Positions 35,977-44,941 are shown, numbered from the stretch's first letter. The stretch is DNA of 64,000 nt from Mycolicibacterium confluentis (GCF_010729895.1 NZ_AP022612.1:806001-870000), one strand, 5' to 3'. The notes: generated by a model not told the origin, from the letters alone. Translations and numbers: made by a program.

Positions 35977-37440
35977 ATGCATCTGACACGCAAGACCCTC
36001 ATCCAGATGGCGGTGCTGACGCTCGTCGCGCTGGTCGCAGGCGCCGTCATGGTCTTCAATTTCATGGGCCTGCCCGCGCTGCTGTTCGGCGTCGGCCAGT
36101 ACAAGGTCTCGGTGCAGCTGCCCGAGGCGGGCGGCCTGTACCCGCGGGGCAACGTCACCTTCCGCGGCACCGAGGTGGGACGGGTCAAGGACGTCCGGCT
36201 CACCGAGAACGGTGTGGTGGCCGACCTCGCGATGGACTCCAAGTTCAAGATCCCGGCCGATCTCGACGCGGCCGTGGGCAGCGTCTCGGCCGTCGGTGAG
36301 CAGTACGTCGAACTGAAGCCGCGGACGCCCAACCCGCCGTTCCTCGAAGATGGCAGCGTCATCCCGGTGGACCGCACGTTCGTCCCGCCGGACGTCAACT
36401 CGCTGCTGGACGCGACAAACCGTGGGCTGCAGGCGATTCCGCACGACAACCTCAAGACCGTCGTCGACGAGTCCTACACCGCCTTCGGTGGCCTGGGGCC
36501 CGAGCTGTCGAGGTTCGTCAAGGGTTCGACGCAACTCGCGATCGACGCGCGGGCCAATCTCGATGAGCTGACCACGCTGATCGACAAGTCCAAGCCCGTC
36601 CTCGATTCGCAGACAGACACCTCCAGCGCCATCCAGCGCTGGGCCGCGAACCTCGACACCGTCACCGGCCAGCTCAAGGAGCAGGATCAGGCGGTTGCAG
36701 GCGTACTCCAGAAGGGCGCTCCCGCAGCCGACGAGGTGCGTGCGCTGTTCGACCGGCTGCAGCCGTCTCTGCCGATCCTGCTGGCGAACCTGGTCAGCGT
36801 CGGTGAGGTCGCGGTCACCTATCAGCCCCACATCGAGCAGTTGCTCGTGCTGCTTCCGCAGGGCACGGCGGTCAGCTCGGCCACCGGTACGGCCAACCGG
36901 CACACCCGGCAGGACTACCGGGGTGCGTACCTGAGCTTCAACCTGAACCTGAACCTGCCGCCACCATGCGTCACGGGATTCCTGCCGGCGCAGCAGAAGC
37001 GGGTGCCCGCGGACGTCGACCATCCGGACCGCCCGGCCGGTGACATCTACTGCCGCATCCCGCAGGACTCGGCGTTCAACGTGCGCGGCGCGCGCAACAT
37101 CCCGTGCGTGACGCGTCCTGGCAAACGTGCGCCGACCGTGCGCATGTGTGAGAGCGACGAGTACTACCTGCCGCTCAACGACGGCTTCGCGTGGAAGGGC
37201 GACCCGAACGCGACGTTGTCGGGGCAGCCCGTCCCTGCGGTCGGCCCGGGTGCTTCACCTGCGCCACCGGAGTTGCCGGCGCCGCCCGCGGTGCCCGCGA
37301 TCGCAGCCGCCGAATACGACCCCAGCACGGGCACGTACGTTGGACCTGACGGGCAGACCTATACGCAAGCCAATCTGGCCCGCAGTGCCACAGAGGAGCA
37401 AACATGGCAGACGATGCTGCTGCCCCCGAAGGGGAACTGA
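35977..37440 (+). CDS. mceF: MceF: Mce family protein
   Basis: 487 residues. Helix LIQMAVLTLVALVAGAVMVF, MCE domain with FRGTEVGRVKDVRL, helical tunnel to about 300, then a Cys-containing C-terminal globular part (CVTGF, YCRIP, IPCVTRPG, RMCES) and a tail with the SYDP-like YDPSTGTYVGPDGQ motif seen in many MceF proteins. Its last 37 bases overlap the first Mce-associated gene. Confidence 0.93.
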   Translation: MHLTRKTLIQMAVLTLVALVAGAVMVFNFMGLPALLFGVGQYKVSVQLPEAGGLYPRGNVTFRGTEVGRVKDVRLTENGVVADLAMDSKFKIPADLDAAVGSVSAVGEQYVELKPRTPNPPFLEDGSVIPVDRTFVPPDVNSLLDATNRGLQAIPHDNLKTVVDESYTAFGGLGPELSRFVKGSTQLAIDARANLDELTTLIDKSKPVLDSQTDTSSAIQRWAANLDTVTGQLKEQDQAVAGVLQKGAPAADEVRALFDRLQPSLPILLANLVSVGEVAVTYQPHIEQLLVLLPQGTAVSSATGTANRHTRQDYRGAYLSFNLNLNLPPPCVTGFLPAQQKRVPADVDHPDRPAGDIYCRIPQDSAFNVRGARNIPCVTRPGKRAPTVRMCESDEYYLPLNDGFAWKGDPNATLSGQPVPAVGPGASPAPPELPAPPAVPAIAAAEYDPSTGTYVGPDGQTYTQANLARSATEEQTWQTMLLPPKGN

Positions 37441-38132
37441 CCGAGTCGACCGGAAACGAGTTGACCGAGTCCCCCGCGGAGGCATCGGAATCGCCTCAGG
37501 ACACCACGCCGAAGACGGAGACCACCACCGACACCGCAGACGCTGACGCGGATGCGGACACCGAGGTGGCCGACTTCGACGCGGAGGCCGGTGAGTCCGC
37601 TGAGGACACTGAGTCGGGTGAGGTGGCTCCGGCTCCGAAGAGGACGATCTCGCCTGTCACCTTGGCGACGATCGTGGGCCTCGTGCTGGTGGTCGCCCTC
37701 GGAGGAGTGGTGGGCTGGCTGGGCTGGCGCGCCAACGAGTCACGCCAGGCCGATCAGCAGCGCGACCTGTTCCTGCAGGTGGGCCGGCAGGCCGCGATCA
37801 ACCTGACGACAATCGACTTCAACGACGCCGACTCGGCGGTGCAGCGCATCCTCGACTCGGCGACCGACACCTTCTACGACGACTTCTCCAAGCGGTCCGC
37901 ACCGTTCACCGAAGTGGTCAAGCAGGCGCAGTCGAAGTCGATCGGCGAAGTCACCGCGGCAGGCATCGAGTCCACCGACGACGAGTCGGCGCAGGTGCTG
38001 GTGGCGGTCACGGTGAAGACGTCCAACGCCGGTGCGCCCGAGCAGGCGCCCCGGATGTGGCGGATGCGCCTCACGGTCAAGAACACCGGTCCCGATGAGG
38101 CCAAGGTGTCCAACGTCGAGTTCGTGCCGTGA
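37404..38132 (+). CDS. Mce-associated membrane protein 1
   Basis: 242 residues. Cytosolic acidic N-terminus of about 75 residues rich in Glu, Asp, Thr and Ser, one membrane helix (LATIVGLVLVVALGGVVGWLGW), and an exported domain of about 135 residues with the two-helix plus sheet form (YDDFSKRS, VLVAVTVKTSN, WRMRLTVK) common to Mas proteins. These help stabilise or fold the Mce complex. Starts inside mceF (37-bp overlap). Confidence 0.9.
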   Translation: MADDAAAPEGELTESTGNELTESPAEASESPQDTTPKTETTTDTADADADADTEVADFDAEAGESAEDTESGEVAPAPKRTISPVTLATIVGLVLVVALGGVVGWLGWRANESRQADQQRDLFLQVGRQAAINLTTIDFNDADSAVQRILDSATDTFYDDFSKRSAPFTEVVKQAQSKSIGEVTAAGIESTDDESAQVLVAVTVKTSNAGAPEQAPRMWRMRLTVKNTGPDEAKVSNVEFVP

Positions 38133-38872
38133 CCGACAAGCCAGACAACAAGGAACAGGAAGCCGCCGAAGTGCCTGTCGACGCTGACGAGTCCACCACG
38201 GACGAGACCACCACGGACGAGACCGCCACGGCGGAGGCCGCCACGGACGAGACCGCCACGGTGGAGACGACAGCCGACGACACCGTCGAGGAGACCACGG
38301 AGTCCGACTCCACTGAGGACGACACCACCGAGGACGACGCCGACAGCGTCGAGGGGACTGCGGTCGCCGAATCATCGGCGTCGGGTTCCTCGACCTTCGG
38401 CAAGCTCGTGGCGTTCGCTCTGCTGCCCGCGGTCGCGCTTCTGCTCGCCGCGGCCGCCGGTTTCCTGAAGTGGCAGGACGATTCGGTGCGCACGGCCGAG
38501 GTGGCCGCGATCGAGTCGACCCAGGTGGCCAAGGACTCCACCGTCAAGATGCTGTCCTACAAGCCCGACACCGTCGAGCAGGATCTCGGTGCGGCGCAGG
38601 ACCTGCTGACCGGCGGGTTCAAGGAGTCCTACGCGGCGCTGATCAACGACACCGTCATCCCGGGTGCCAAGGAACAGAAGATCTCCGCGGTGGCCAGCGT
38701 GCCCGCCGTCGCCTCGATTTCGGCCGAAGCCGACCGCGCGGAAGCCCTGGTGTTCGTGAACCAGACCGTGATCATCGGTGACGGTGCCCCGACCGCGACG
38801 GCCTCGAGCGTCAAGGTGACGCTGGAGAAGGTCGGCGACCGCTGGCTGGTCTCCGGCTTCGACCCGGTCTAA
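38129..38872 (+). CDS. Mce-associated membrane protein 2
   Basis: 247 residues, GTG start, GTGA overlap with the previous gene. The same layout: a very acidic N-terminus of about 90 residues made of near-repeats of TDETTTDETAT and EEDDT type, helix LVAFALLPAVALLLAAAAGF, and a Mas domain ending VGDRWLVSGFDPV. The low-complexity acidic repeats are coded by near-identical 12-15-base DNA units at 38190-38280 and are likely to vary in length. Last gene of the mce operon, ending 15 bases before the convergent SDR. Confidence 0.9.
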   Translation: MTDKPDNKEQEAAEVPVDADESTTDETTTDETATAEAATDETATVETTADDTVEETTESDSTEDDTTEDDADSVEGTAVAESSASGSSTFGKLVAFALLPAVALLLAAAAGFLKWQDDSVRTAEVAAIESTQVAKDSTVKMLSYKPDTVEQDLGAAQDLLTGGFKESYAALINDTVIPGAKEQKISAVASVPAVASISAEADRAEALVFVNQTVIIGDGAPTATASSVKVTLEKVGDRWLVSGFDPV

Positions 38873-38887
38873 ACCGCCGCTGTCCTA

Positions 38888-39688
38888 TCACTGACGTGCT
38901 CCGGGATGCGAGCGCGCCAGCATGCGCACCAGAAGTTGGCGTGGCATCAGGTGATTCAGCGTGGCCGCGAACCGATTCGCGGCGCCCGGGATGATCACCG
39001 CGCGGTCCGCGCGCAGTCCGTCGAGCGCGGCCGCGGCCACGTCCTCGGCGGACACCCACAGGAATCTGGGCAACATCTTCTCGGCTTCGGCGTCCGGAAA
39101 GCCCGCCCGCTCACCGAATCCGGTGCGTACGGGGCCCGGGCACAGTGCCGCGGCGGTGACCCCGGTGCCGCGCAGTTCCCCGCGCAGCGCGTGCGTGTAC
39201 GACAGTACGAACGCCTTCGCTGCCCCGTAGCCCGCCTGCCCCGGCACCGGGCCGAAAGCGCCGACCGACGCCACGTTGAGTACAGCGCCGGTGCCGCGCT
39301 CGACCATGCCGGGCACGAAGCGGCAGCACAGGTCCACGACGGCCGCGACGTCGAGTTCGACCAGCGCCAGTTCGGCGGCCGGATCGGCCTTCGCGATCGG
39401 TCCGATCGTGGCCGCGCCCGCGTTGTTCACCAGAAGGTCTGGTGTCAGCCCCAAGGCCGCGATACGCGAGGGTAGGACGGCACGTTCGGCGGGTTGCGTC
39501 AGATCGGCGGCCACGACATATGCGTTGGCGCCGAGGGATTGGGCCACGGCGGCCAGCGGTTCGGGCCGCCGCGCCACCAGCACCACCTGATGTCCGCGGT
39601 CGACGAGAGCGGCGGCCAGGGCCGCACCGATGCCCGACGAGGCGCCAGTGATCACCGCGGCGTGACCGGGCCGGCCAGTGGGTAGCAT
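38888..39688 (-). CDS. short-chain dehydrogenase/reductase
   Basis: 266 residues from ATG 39688; a TTG one codon earlier is not preferred. GASSGIGAA near residue 16, NNAG near 88, and YGAAK (Tyr about 155) with Ser at NVASVGAF are all present, so the enzyme should be active. VARRPEP after the second strand suggests NADP. Substrate unknown. Convergent with the mce operon and divergent from the WS/DGAT-like gene. Confidence 0.85.
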   Translation of the reverse strand: MLPTGRPGHAAVITGASSGIGAALAAALVDRGHQVVLVARRPEPLAAVAQSLGANAYVVAADLTQPAERAVLPSRIAALGLTPDLLVNNAGAATIGPIAKADPAAELALVELDVAAVVDLCCRFVPGMVERGTGAVLNVASVGAFGPVPGQAGYGAAKAFVLSYTHALRGELRGTGVTAAALCPGPVRTGFGERAGFPDAEAEKMLPRFLWVSAEDVAAAALDGLRADRAVIIPGAANRFAATLNHLMPRQLLVRMLARSHPGARQ

Positions 39689-39759
39689 CAATCGATCCTA
39701 GGGGCGGAGCGCTGGCCGGCGGCCAGTTCGCCGTCGCGTCCACCCGGTGAGGAGGCCCC

Positions 39760-41028
39760 GTGCCACGCCTGGCCGCCGTCGACGCTCAGTGGTTCTGGAT
39801 GTCGGCGAAGATCCCCAACGACCAGTTCCTGATTTATGCGTTCGACGGTGACTCACCGATCGGACCCGACCTCCTGGCCGGGTTGCGGACCCGGGCGGCG
39901 GCCTGTGAGGACCTGACCCTGCGCGTGGTCGACGATTGCGCGCTGCGGTACCCGCGGTGGGAATCCGGGCCGGTGCTGCCCGAACAGATCGTGGTGCACC
40001 CCGACGGTGGCTCCTGGCCGGAGTGCCTCGATGCCGTCGCCGGGCTCGCGGACCATCAACTGGACCCGCGGGCAGCGGCCTGGCGGCTGCATCTCTTCGG
40101 CCCGATCACCGGTGCACCGACCGGGCACGTCACGGTCACGGTCGCGGTGCTGCAGATGCTGCATTCTCTGGCCGACGGCACGCGATCGGCGAAATTGGGC
40201 GGGTGGCTGTTTGGCAGGGAGGAGCCCATCGAGCCTCTGCCGGCGCCCAGCCGGGGCAGCCGAGTGCTCCGCGGCATCCGGGCCGCGAGGGCCCAGCGAG
40301 AATTGAAAGCTGACATCGATGCTGGGCGCGTGACGGCCCCGCCCCAACCGCGGCCGCCGCTGCTGACCAACACCGCACCATCGGGACCGCGCCGGCTGCG
40401 GTTCCTGGTCACCGACCGGGCGGCGCTGTCGGGTGTGTCCACGGTGACGGTGGGTGCACTCCTTGCGATCGGCGCGGCGCTGGCCGAGCACCTGCGTCAG
40501 CGCGGTGTCGACCCAGCGGGCCTGGCCGCCGAGGCGCCCATGGCCAATCCATGGATTCGGGAGTCGCGCAATCACTTTCGCAGCGTCGGCATCGACCTGT
40601 ATCCGGACGAGCCGATTGCGCTGCGGGCCGAGCGGATCCTCGCGCAGTTCCGGGCCGCTGGGATCCGGGGCGAACACCCGGCGGCGGAAGCGTCGGCGGC
40701 AGCGTCGGCCACGGTTCCCGCGGCGCTGCTGCGGTGGGGGGTGGGGAAGTTCGACGCCGGTGCGCGGTCCCCAGCCGTCACGGGCAACACCGTGGTGTCG
40801 AGTGTCAATCGCGGGCCCGCGGACCTTCGCCTCGGTACGGCGCCGGTGGTGCTCACCGCCGGTTTCCCGGCACTGTCACCGATGATGGGACTCACCCACG
40901 GCGTGTACGGCATCGGCGACACGATCGTCGTCGCTGTGCACGCCTCCGACGCGGTGATGACCGAGGCGCAACTCGACGACTACGTCGCGGCACTGCAGCG
41001 GGCCATCGGAACCCGAGGGGCCCACTAG
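39760..41028 (+). CDS. WS/DGAT-family acyltransferase-like protein with altered active site
   Basis: 422 residues, GTG start behind GAGGAGG. The order of elements is that of mycobacterial wax ester synthase/diacylglycerol acyltransferases: an N-terminal PRLAAVDAQWFWM, the active-site region near residue 133 reading LHSLADG where active enzymes have HHxxxDG, and a C-terminal DUF1298-like part with SSVNRGPADLRLGTAPV and GVYGIGDTIVVAVHASD. The first His is replaced by Leu while the second His and Asp-Gly remain. Active enzymes make triacylglycerol or wax ester; this one may still act or may be a binding protein. Confidence 0.65.
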   Translation: MPRLAAVDAQWFWMSAKIPNDQFLIYAFDGDSPIGPDLLAGLRTRAAACEDLTLRVVDDCALRYPRWESGPVLPEQIVVHPDGGSWPECLDAVAGLADHQLDPRAAAWRLHLFGPITGAPTGHVTVTVAVLQMLHSLADGTRSAKLGGWLFGREEPIEPLPAPSRGSRVLRGIRAARAQRELKADIDAGRVTAPPQPRPPLLTNTAPSGPRRLRFLVTDRAALSGVSTVTVGALLAIGAALAEHLRQRGVDPAGLAAEAPMANPWIRESRNHFRSVGIDLYPDEPIALRAERILAQFRAAGIRGEHPAAEASAAASATVPAALLRWGVGKFDAGARSPAVTGNTVVSSVNRGPADLRLGTAPVVLTAGFPALSPMMGLTHGVYGIGDTIVVAVHASDAVMTEAQLDDYVAALQRAIGTRGAH

Positions 41029-41037
41029 GCAAGCGCT

Positions 41038-41061
41038 TAACAGATGACTTAAGTTCTGTTA
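41038..41061. promoter_or_regulatory. inverted repeat directly before the doxX start
   Basis: TAACAGA (41038-41044) pairs with TCTGTTA (41055-41061) around a centre that contains the palindrome ACTTAAGT; the ATG of the DoxX gene follows one base later. The region is AT-rich against its surroundings. It looks like a repressor site covering the translation start, or a leaderless promoter. Confidence 0.5.
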
Positions 41062-41062
41062 C

Positions 41063-41590
41063 ATGAACTACGACACCGCCGTGGACTTCGGACTGCTGCT
41101 CCTGCGTGTGACGCTCGGCCTGACGATGGCCGCGCACGGGTACAACAAGTTCTTCGGCGGAGGCCGCATCCCCGGCACCGCAGGATGGTTCGACAGCATC
41201 GGCATGAAGCCGGGCCTGTTCCACGCCCGGGTCGCGGCCAGCACCGAGATCGCCGCGGGCCTCGGTCTGGCGGTCGGCCTGTTGACGCCGATCCCGGCGG
41301 CGGGATTCGTGGCGCTCATGCTCGTGGCGGCCTGGACCGTGCACCGCGCCAACGGCTTCTTCATCGTCAAGGAGGGTTGGGAGTACAACCTGATCCTCGC
41401 GGTCGCCGCGGTCTCCATCGCCGCGCCCGGCGCGGGCCGCTACAGCCTCGACCATCTGCTGTTCTCAGGGGCCAGCTTCGAACACCTGCTGCACGGGTGG
41501 TGCGGCCTCCTCATCGCCATCGGCCTGGGCCTGGTCGGTGGGATCGGCCAACTCGCGATCTTCTACCGGCCGCCGGCCAAGACGGGATAG
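41063..41590 (+). CDS. DoxX family membrane protein
   Basis: 175 residues with four or five membrane helices. LRVTLGLTMAAHGYNKFFGGGRIPGTAGWFDSIG is the DoxX N-terminal signature. In mycobacteria DoxX works with superoxide dismutase and a thiosulfate sulfurtransferase in a membrane redox complex; here neither partner is adjacent. No Shine-Dalgarno sequence is visible between the inverted repeat and the ATG, so it may be leaderless. Confidence 0.85.
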   Translation: MNYDTAVDFGLLLLRVTLGLTMAAHGYNKFFGGGRIPGTAGWFDSIGMKPGLFHARVAASTEIAAGLGLAVGLLTPIPAAGFVALMLVAAWTVHRANGFFIVKEGWEYNLILAVAAVSIAAPGAGRYSLDHLLFSGASFEHLLHGWCGLLIAIGLGLVGGIGQLAIFYRPPAKTG

Positions 41591-41623
41591 TGCGGCGCAG
41601 TCGCCGAAGGCGCTCCCGTTGAT

Positions 41624-41639
41624 CTAGAACACGTTCTAG
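41624..41639. promoter_or_regulatory. perfect KstR-like operator
   Basis: CTAGAACACGTTCTAG is a perfect 16-bp palindrome ending 10 bases before the DUF3556 start. It has the TAGAAC half-sites and AAC-x-x-GTT core of KstR sites and is the strongest of three in the window. Confidence 0.75.
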
Positions 41640-41649
41640 TCTGACGGGC

Positions 41650-43389
41650 ATGGGATTCCTCAAGCCCGAACTTCCCGTGGTCGACTTCGAGACCTGGAGC
41701 AAGGGAACCTGGTCGGAGAAGATTCGCCCGATGGCCCGACACTGGGCTGAGGTCGGATTCGGCACTCCCGTCGTGCTGCACCTGTTCTACGTGCTCAAGA
41801 TCGCGCTCTACATCCTGGGCGCGTGGCTCGTGGTGCTCAGCACGCGCGGCATCGACGGTTTCACGGCGGTCGCGGACTGGTGGACCGAGCCGATCGTGTT
41901 CGAGAAGGTCGTGCTCTACACGATGCTCTTCGAGGTCGTCGGCCTCGGATGCGGCTTCGGCCCGCTGAACAACCGGTTCCTGCCTCCGATGGGCTCGATT
42001 CTGTACTGGCTGCGGCCCAACACCATTCGGCTGCCCCCATGGCCCGACCGGGTGCCGTTCACCCGCGGCGACAACCGGACCCCGGTGGACGTGGCGCTCT
42101 ACGGGGCGCTGCTGGCGGTGCTCGTCGTCGCGCTGTTCTCCGACGGCACCGGACCGGTGCGAGGCCTGGGCACCGAGGTTGGGGTGCTGCCGATGTGGCA
42201 GATCTGGGCCGTGCTCGGTCTGCTCGCGGTGGCGGGCCTGCGAGACAAGGTCATCTTCCTGGCGGCCCGTGGCGAGGTCTACGCCTCCTTCACGGTGGCG
42301 TTCCTGCTCGCCGGGTATGGCGTGGACATGATCATCGCGGCGAAGCTGGTGTGCGTGGTCATCTGGATGGGCGCGGCCACCTCGAAGCTCAACAAGCACT
42401 TCCCCTTCGTGATCTCGACGATGATGTCCAACAGTCCGATTGTGCGTCCGCGGGCGCTCAAACAGAAGTTCTTCGAACGTTTCCCCGATGACCTGCGGCC
42501 CGGCCGGATCTCGCGCATCGTCGCGCATTTCAGCACCGCGGTCGAGATGCTGGTGCCGCTCGCGCTGCTGCTGTCCCACGGCGGGTGGCCGACCGCCATC
42601 GCGGCGTTCGTCATGGTCGTGTTCCATCTCGGCATCCTGACCTCCATCCCGATGGGGGTGCCGCTGGAGTGGAACGTCTTCATGATCTTCTGCGTGCTGA
42701 CCCTGTTCGTCGGGCATGCCGAGGTCGGACTCGGTGACCTGAGCACAGTGTGGCCGCTGCTGCTTTTCCTGGTGCTGGTCGGCACCGTGGTGACCGGAAA
42801 CCTGTTCCCGCGCAAGGTGTCCTTCCTGCCCGGCATGCGCTACTACGCCGGCAACTGGGACAGCTCGCTGTGGTGCGTGAAACCGTCTGCGGCGGAGAAG
42901 ATCACTGCGGGTCTGGTCGCGATCGCGAGCATGCCGCAGGCCCAGTTGGAGCGGGTCTACGGCAGTCCCGAGGCCGCGCAGATCCCGCTCTACCTCGGCT
43001 ACGCGTTCCGCTCGTTCAACACCCACGGTCGGATGATGTTCACGCTCGTGCACCGCGCTCTTGCGGACAAGGACGAGGCCGACTACGTCCTGACCGACGG
43101 TGAGCGCATCTGCTCGACCGCCATCGGCTGGAACTTCGGTGACGGGCACATGCACAACGAGCAGTTGATTGCCGCGATGCAGAAGCGCTGCGGATTCGAA
43201 CCGGGCGAGGTCCGCGTCATCCTGATCGACGCCCAACCGATCCACCGGCAGCGTCAGGAGTACCGCCTGGTCGACGCTGCCACAGGCGAATTCGAACGGG
43301 GCTGGATCGACGTCGCCGACGCGGTCACGCGCCAACCCTGGGACGACGCGGTGCCCGTACACGTGCAGGCGAGCGCGCGGACTCGGTAG
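41650..43389 (+). CDS. DUF3556 membrane protein, KstR-type regulation
   Basis: 579 residues. About ten membrane helices in residues 40-390, then a soluble C-terminal domain of about 170 residues (GSPEAAQIPLYLGYAFRSF, GERICSTAIGWNFGDGH, IDAQPIHRQRQEYR). DUF3556 is found in mycobacteria and relatives and has no known function; the presence of a perfect KstR-like site at its promoter places it with sterol-responsive genes. It could be a membrane desaturase or lipid-handling protein, but no His-box motif was seen. Monocistronic. Confidence 0.75.
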   Translation: MGFLKPELPVVDFETWSKGTWSEKIRPMARHWAEVGFGTPVVLHLFYVLKIALYILGAWLVVLSTRGIDGFTAVADWWTEPIVFEKVVLYTMLFEVVGLGCGFGPLNNRFLPPMGSILYWLRPNTIRLPPWPDRVPFTRGDNRTPVDVALYGALLAVLVVALFSDGTGPVRGLGTEVGVLPMWQIWAVLGLLAVAGLRDKVIFLAARGEVYASFTVAFLLAGYGVDMIIAAKLVCVVIWMGAATSKLNKHFPFVISTMMSNSPIVRPRALKQKFFERFPDDLRPGRISRIVAHFSTAVEMLVPLALLLSHGGWPTAIAAFVMVVFHLGILTSIPMGVPLEWNVFMIFCVLTLFVGHAEVGLGDLSTVWPLLLFLVLVGTVVTGNLFPRKVSFLPGMRYYAGNWDSSLWCVKPSAAEKITAGLVAIASMPQAQLERVYGSPEAAQIPLYLGYAFRSFNTHGRMMFTLVHRALADKDEADYVLTDGERICSTAIGWNFGDGHMHNEQLIAAMQKRCGFEPGEVRVILIDAQPIHRQRQEYRLVDAATGEFERGWIDVADAVTRQPWDDAVPVHVQASARTR

Positions 43390-43391
43390 GA

Positions 43392-44128
43392 CTAGCGCAG
43401 CGACGGGTCGATCAGCACCTTGGCCTGCTTCTCGGGATTGCCCAGCGCCTCGAACGCCGCGGCCACGTCCTGCAGGCCCACGGTGTCGGTGACCATGGGG
43501 GGCGTCGACCCTGCCGTCGGCCAGCAGATGCAGCGTGTCGCGGAACTCCAGCGGTGTGTAGGCGAAGACGAACCGCAGGTCGATCTCCTTGCTGTTGGCC
43601 AGTGTCGGCCGCAACCGGTCGGCGCGCATGCAGACCCCCGGTGGGGTCGACGGCCAGCGTGGCGCCGCACTGCCGGGCCAACCCCCGTCGTCCCGGCGAG
43701 AGGTCGCTGGCGACGATGTTCTCGACGCCCTGCGCCTTGAGGTGGCAGATGATCGCCAGACCCACAGGGCCGCAGCCGATCACGACGGCGGTGTCGCGCC
43801 GTGTGATGTCGCTGCGCCGCACGGCGTGCAGGGCGACGGCCATGGGTTCGGTCAGTGCCGCGATGTCGGGTGACAGGCCGTTGGGCACCACGAAGCTCAG
43901 GGCGGCCTCGGCCAGCACCTGCTCGGCATAGCCACCCGGTGCGGCGGGCGACAGCCCTGTCAGGTGCACGCCGCCCCTGGCGCGAAGCAGCGGGAACGAC
44001 ACGACGTGAGCGCCGGCCTTGAACCGCCTGTCTGCGCCGGGGCCACGCTCGGCGACCTCACCGCAGAACTCGTGCCCGAAGACGTTCACGGTCCTGGCGG
44101 GGTGCGTCGCGCACTGGTTCGACACCCC
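43392..44128 (-). pseudogene. decayed zinc-dependent alcohol dehydrogenase
   Basis: Three fragments of one medium-chain dehydrogenase lie in order on the minus strand: VNVFGHEFCGEVAERGPG to AVVIGCGPVGLAI and VDPTGG (to about 43640), then RADRLRPTLANSKEIDLRFVF in a second frame (43629-43505), then VTDTVGLQDVAAAFEALGN in a third (to 43392). The N-terminal third with the catalytic Cys is missing, about 80 residues of the cofactor domain are deleted, and the last frame change falls in a run of six G at 43497-43502. No function is expected. Confidence 0.85.
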
Positions 44129-44195
44129 CGAGATCGACCTGCGCGCCGCGGCGGGCCAGACGGTGGAATTGCTGCTGACCGGGCTGCAGGACTAG
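44107..44195 (+). pseudogene. TetR regulator C-terminal remnant
   Basis: The plus strand reads AHWFDTPEIDLRAAAGQTVE then LLLTGLQD and stops at TAG 44193-44195. Such a WF-dP-iD...LLL-GL end is typical of TetR ligand domains. Upstream it meets the truncated alcohol dehydrogenase on the opposite strand, so both genes seem to have lost sequence in one deletion. Short, so the family call is tentative. Confidence 0.4.
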
Positions 44196-44839
44196 GACTT
44201 GAGCGCCTGCGCGATGGGCGTCGACCCGTTGTTGAACTCGATGGTGCGCCCGATGGTCTCGCGGTCCTCGAGCACGGCGGCGGCGACGTGCGCCACGTCT
44301 TCGCGTGACACCTCGCCCTGGGCTGCGGCGTCGCCGACGTCGATGAGGCCGGTCCCGGGGTCCAGCGTCAGCCGACCGGGGCCCAGGATGGTCCAGTCCA
44401 GTGTCGAGGCCCGCAGCCGTGCGTCCGCGGCGGCCTTGGCCTCGGCGTAGGCGTGGAATGAATCCCCTTCGGGGACACCGTGGTCGGGGCCCGCGCCGAA
44501 ATAGGACACCATCACGAATCGCCGGGTGCCGGCCTGCGCGGTCGCATCGATGACCCGGATCGCGGCGTCCCGGTCGACGGCGTAGGTGCGGGCCGGGTTG
44601 CCGCCACCCGCGCCCGCGGCGAACACCACCGCGGCGTTGCCGGAGATCAGGCTGCTCAGTTCACTCACGCCGAGGTTCTCGATGTCGCCGACGACGGGGC
44701 GCGCTCCGGTCGCGGCGACATCGTCGGTGTGGTCGGAATTGCGGAACACCGAGGTGACGCGATACCCCCGACCGCTGAGAATTCTGGCCAGATGCAGCGC
44801 GACCTTGCCGTGGCCCCCGAAGATGATGACGTCGGACAT
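44192..44839 (-). CDS. NAD(P)H-binding atypical SDR (NmrA/SDR_a5-like)
   Basis: 215 residues. Nucleotide loop IFGGHGKVALHLA near residue 5 (G-x-x-G-x-x-A variant), VVFAAGAGGG after strand 4, then SYFGAG and YAEAKAAAD (candidate Tyr-x-x-x-Lys) and ILGPGRLTLD. Similar small proteins act as NADPH sensors or flavin/biliverdin-type reductases. Monocistronic; its stop codon overlaps the TAG of the TetR remnant. Confidence 0.8.
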   Translation of the reverse strand: MSDVIIFGGHGKVALHLARILSGRGYRVTSVFRNSDHTDDVAATGARPVVGDIENLGVSELSSLISGNAAVVFAAGAGGGNPARTYAVDRDAAIRVIDATAQAGTRRFVMVSYFGAGPDHGVPEGDSFHAYAEAKAAADARLRASTLDWTILGPGRLTLDPGTGLIDVGDAAAQGEVSREDVAHVAAAVLEDRETIGRTIEFNNGSTPIAQALKS

Positions 44840-44941
44840 GAGAACTCCAGCCTAGTGAAGACGTCCCCGACAAGGTGTCAGCGTACGGGCGTAATCGCGC
44901 CCCGGCGACGTGGCGGCGTGCCGCTGGTGCTATGAACAGAT

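Noticed and set aside
41563..43629. Long minus-strand open frame of 688 codons
   Set aside because: It lies wholly opposite the DUF3556 and DoxX genes, has no known domain and a His/Gln/Arg-rich composition typical of antisense shadow frames.
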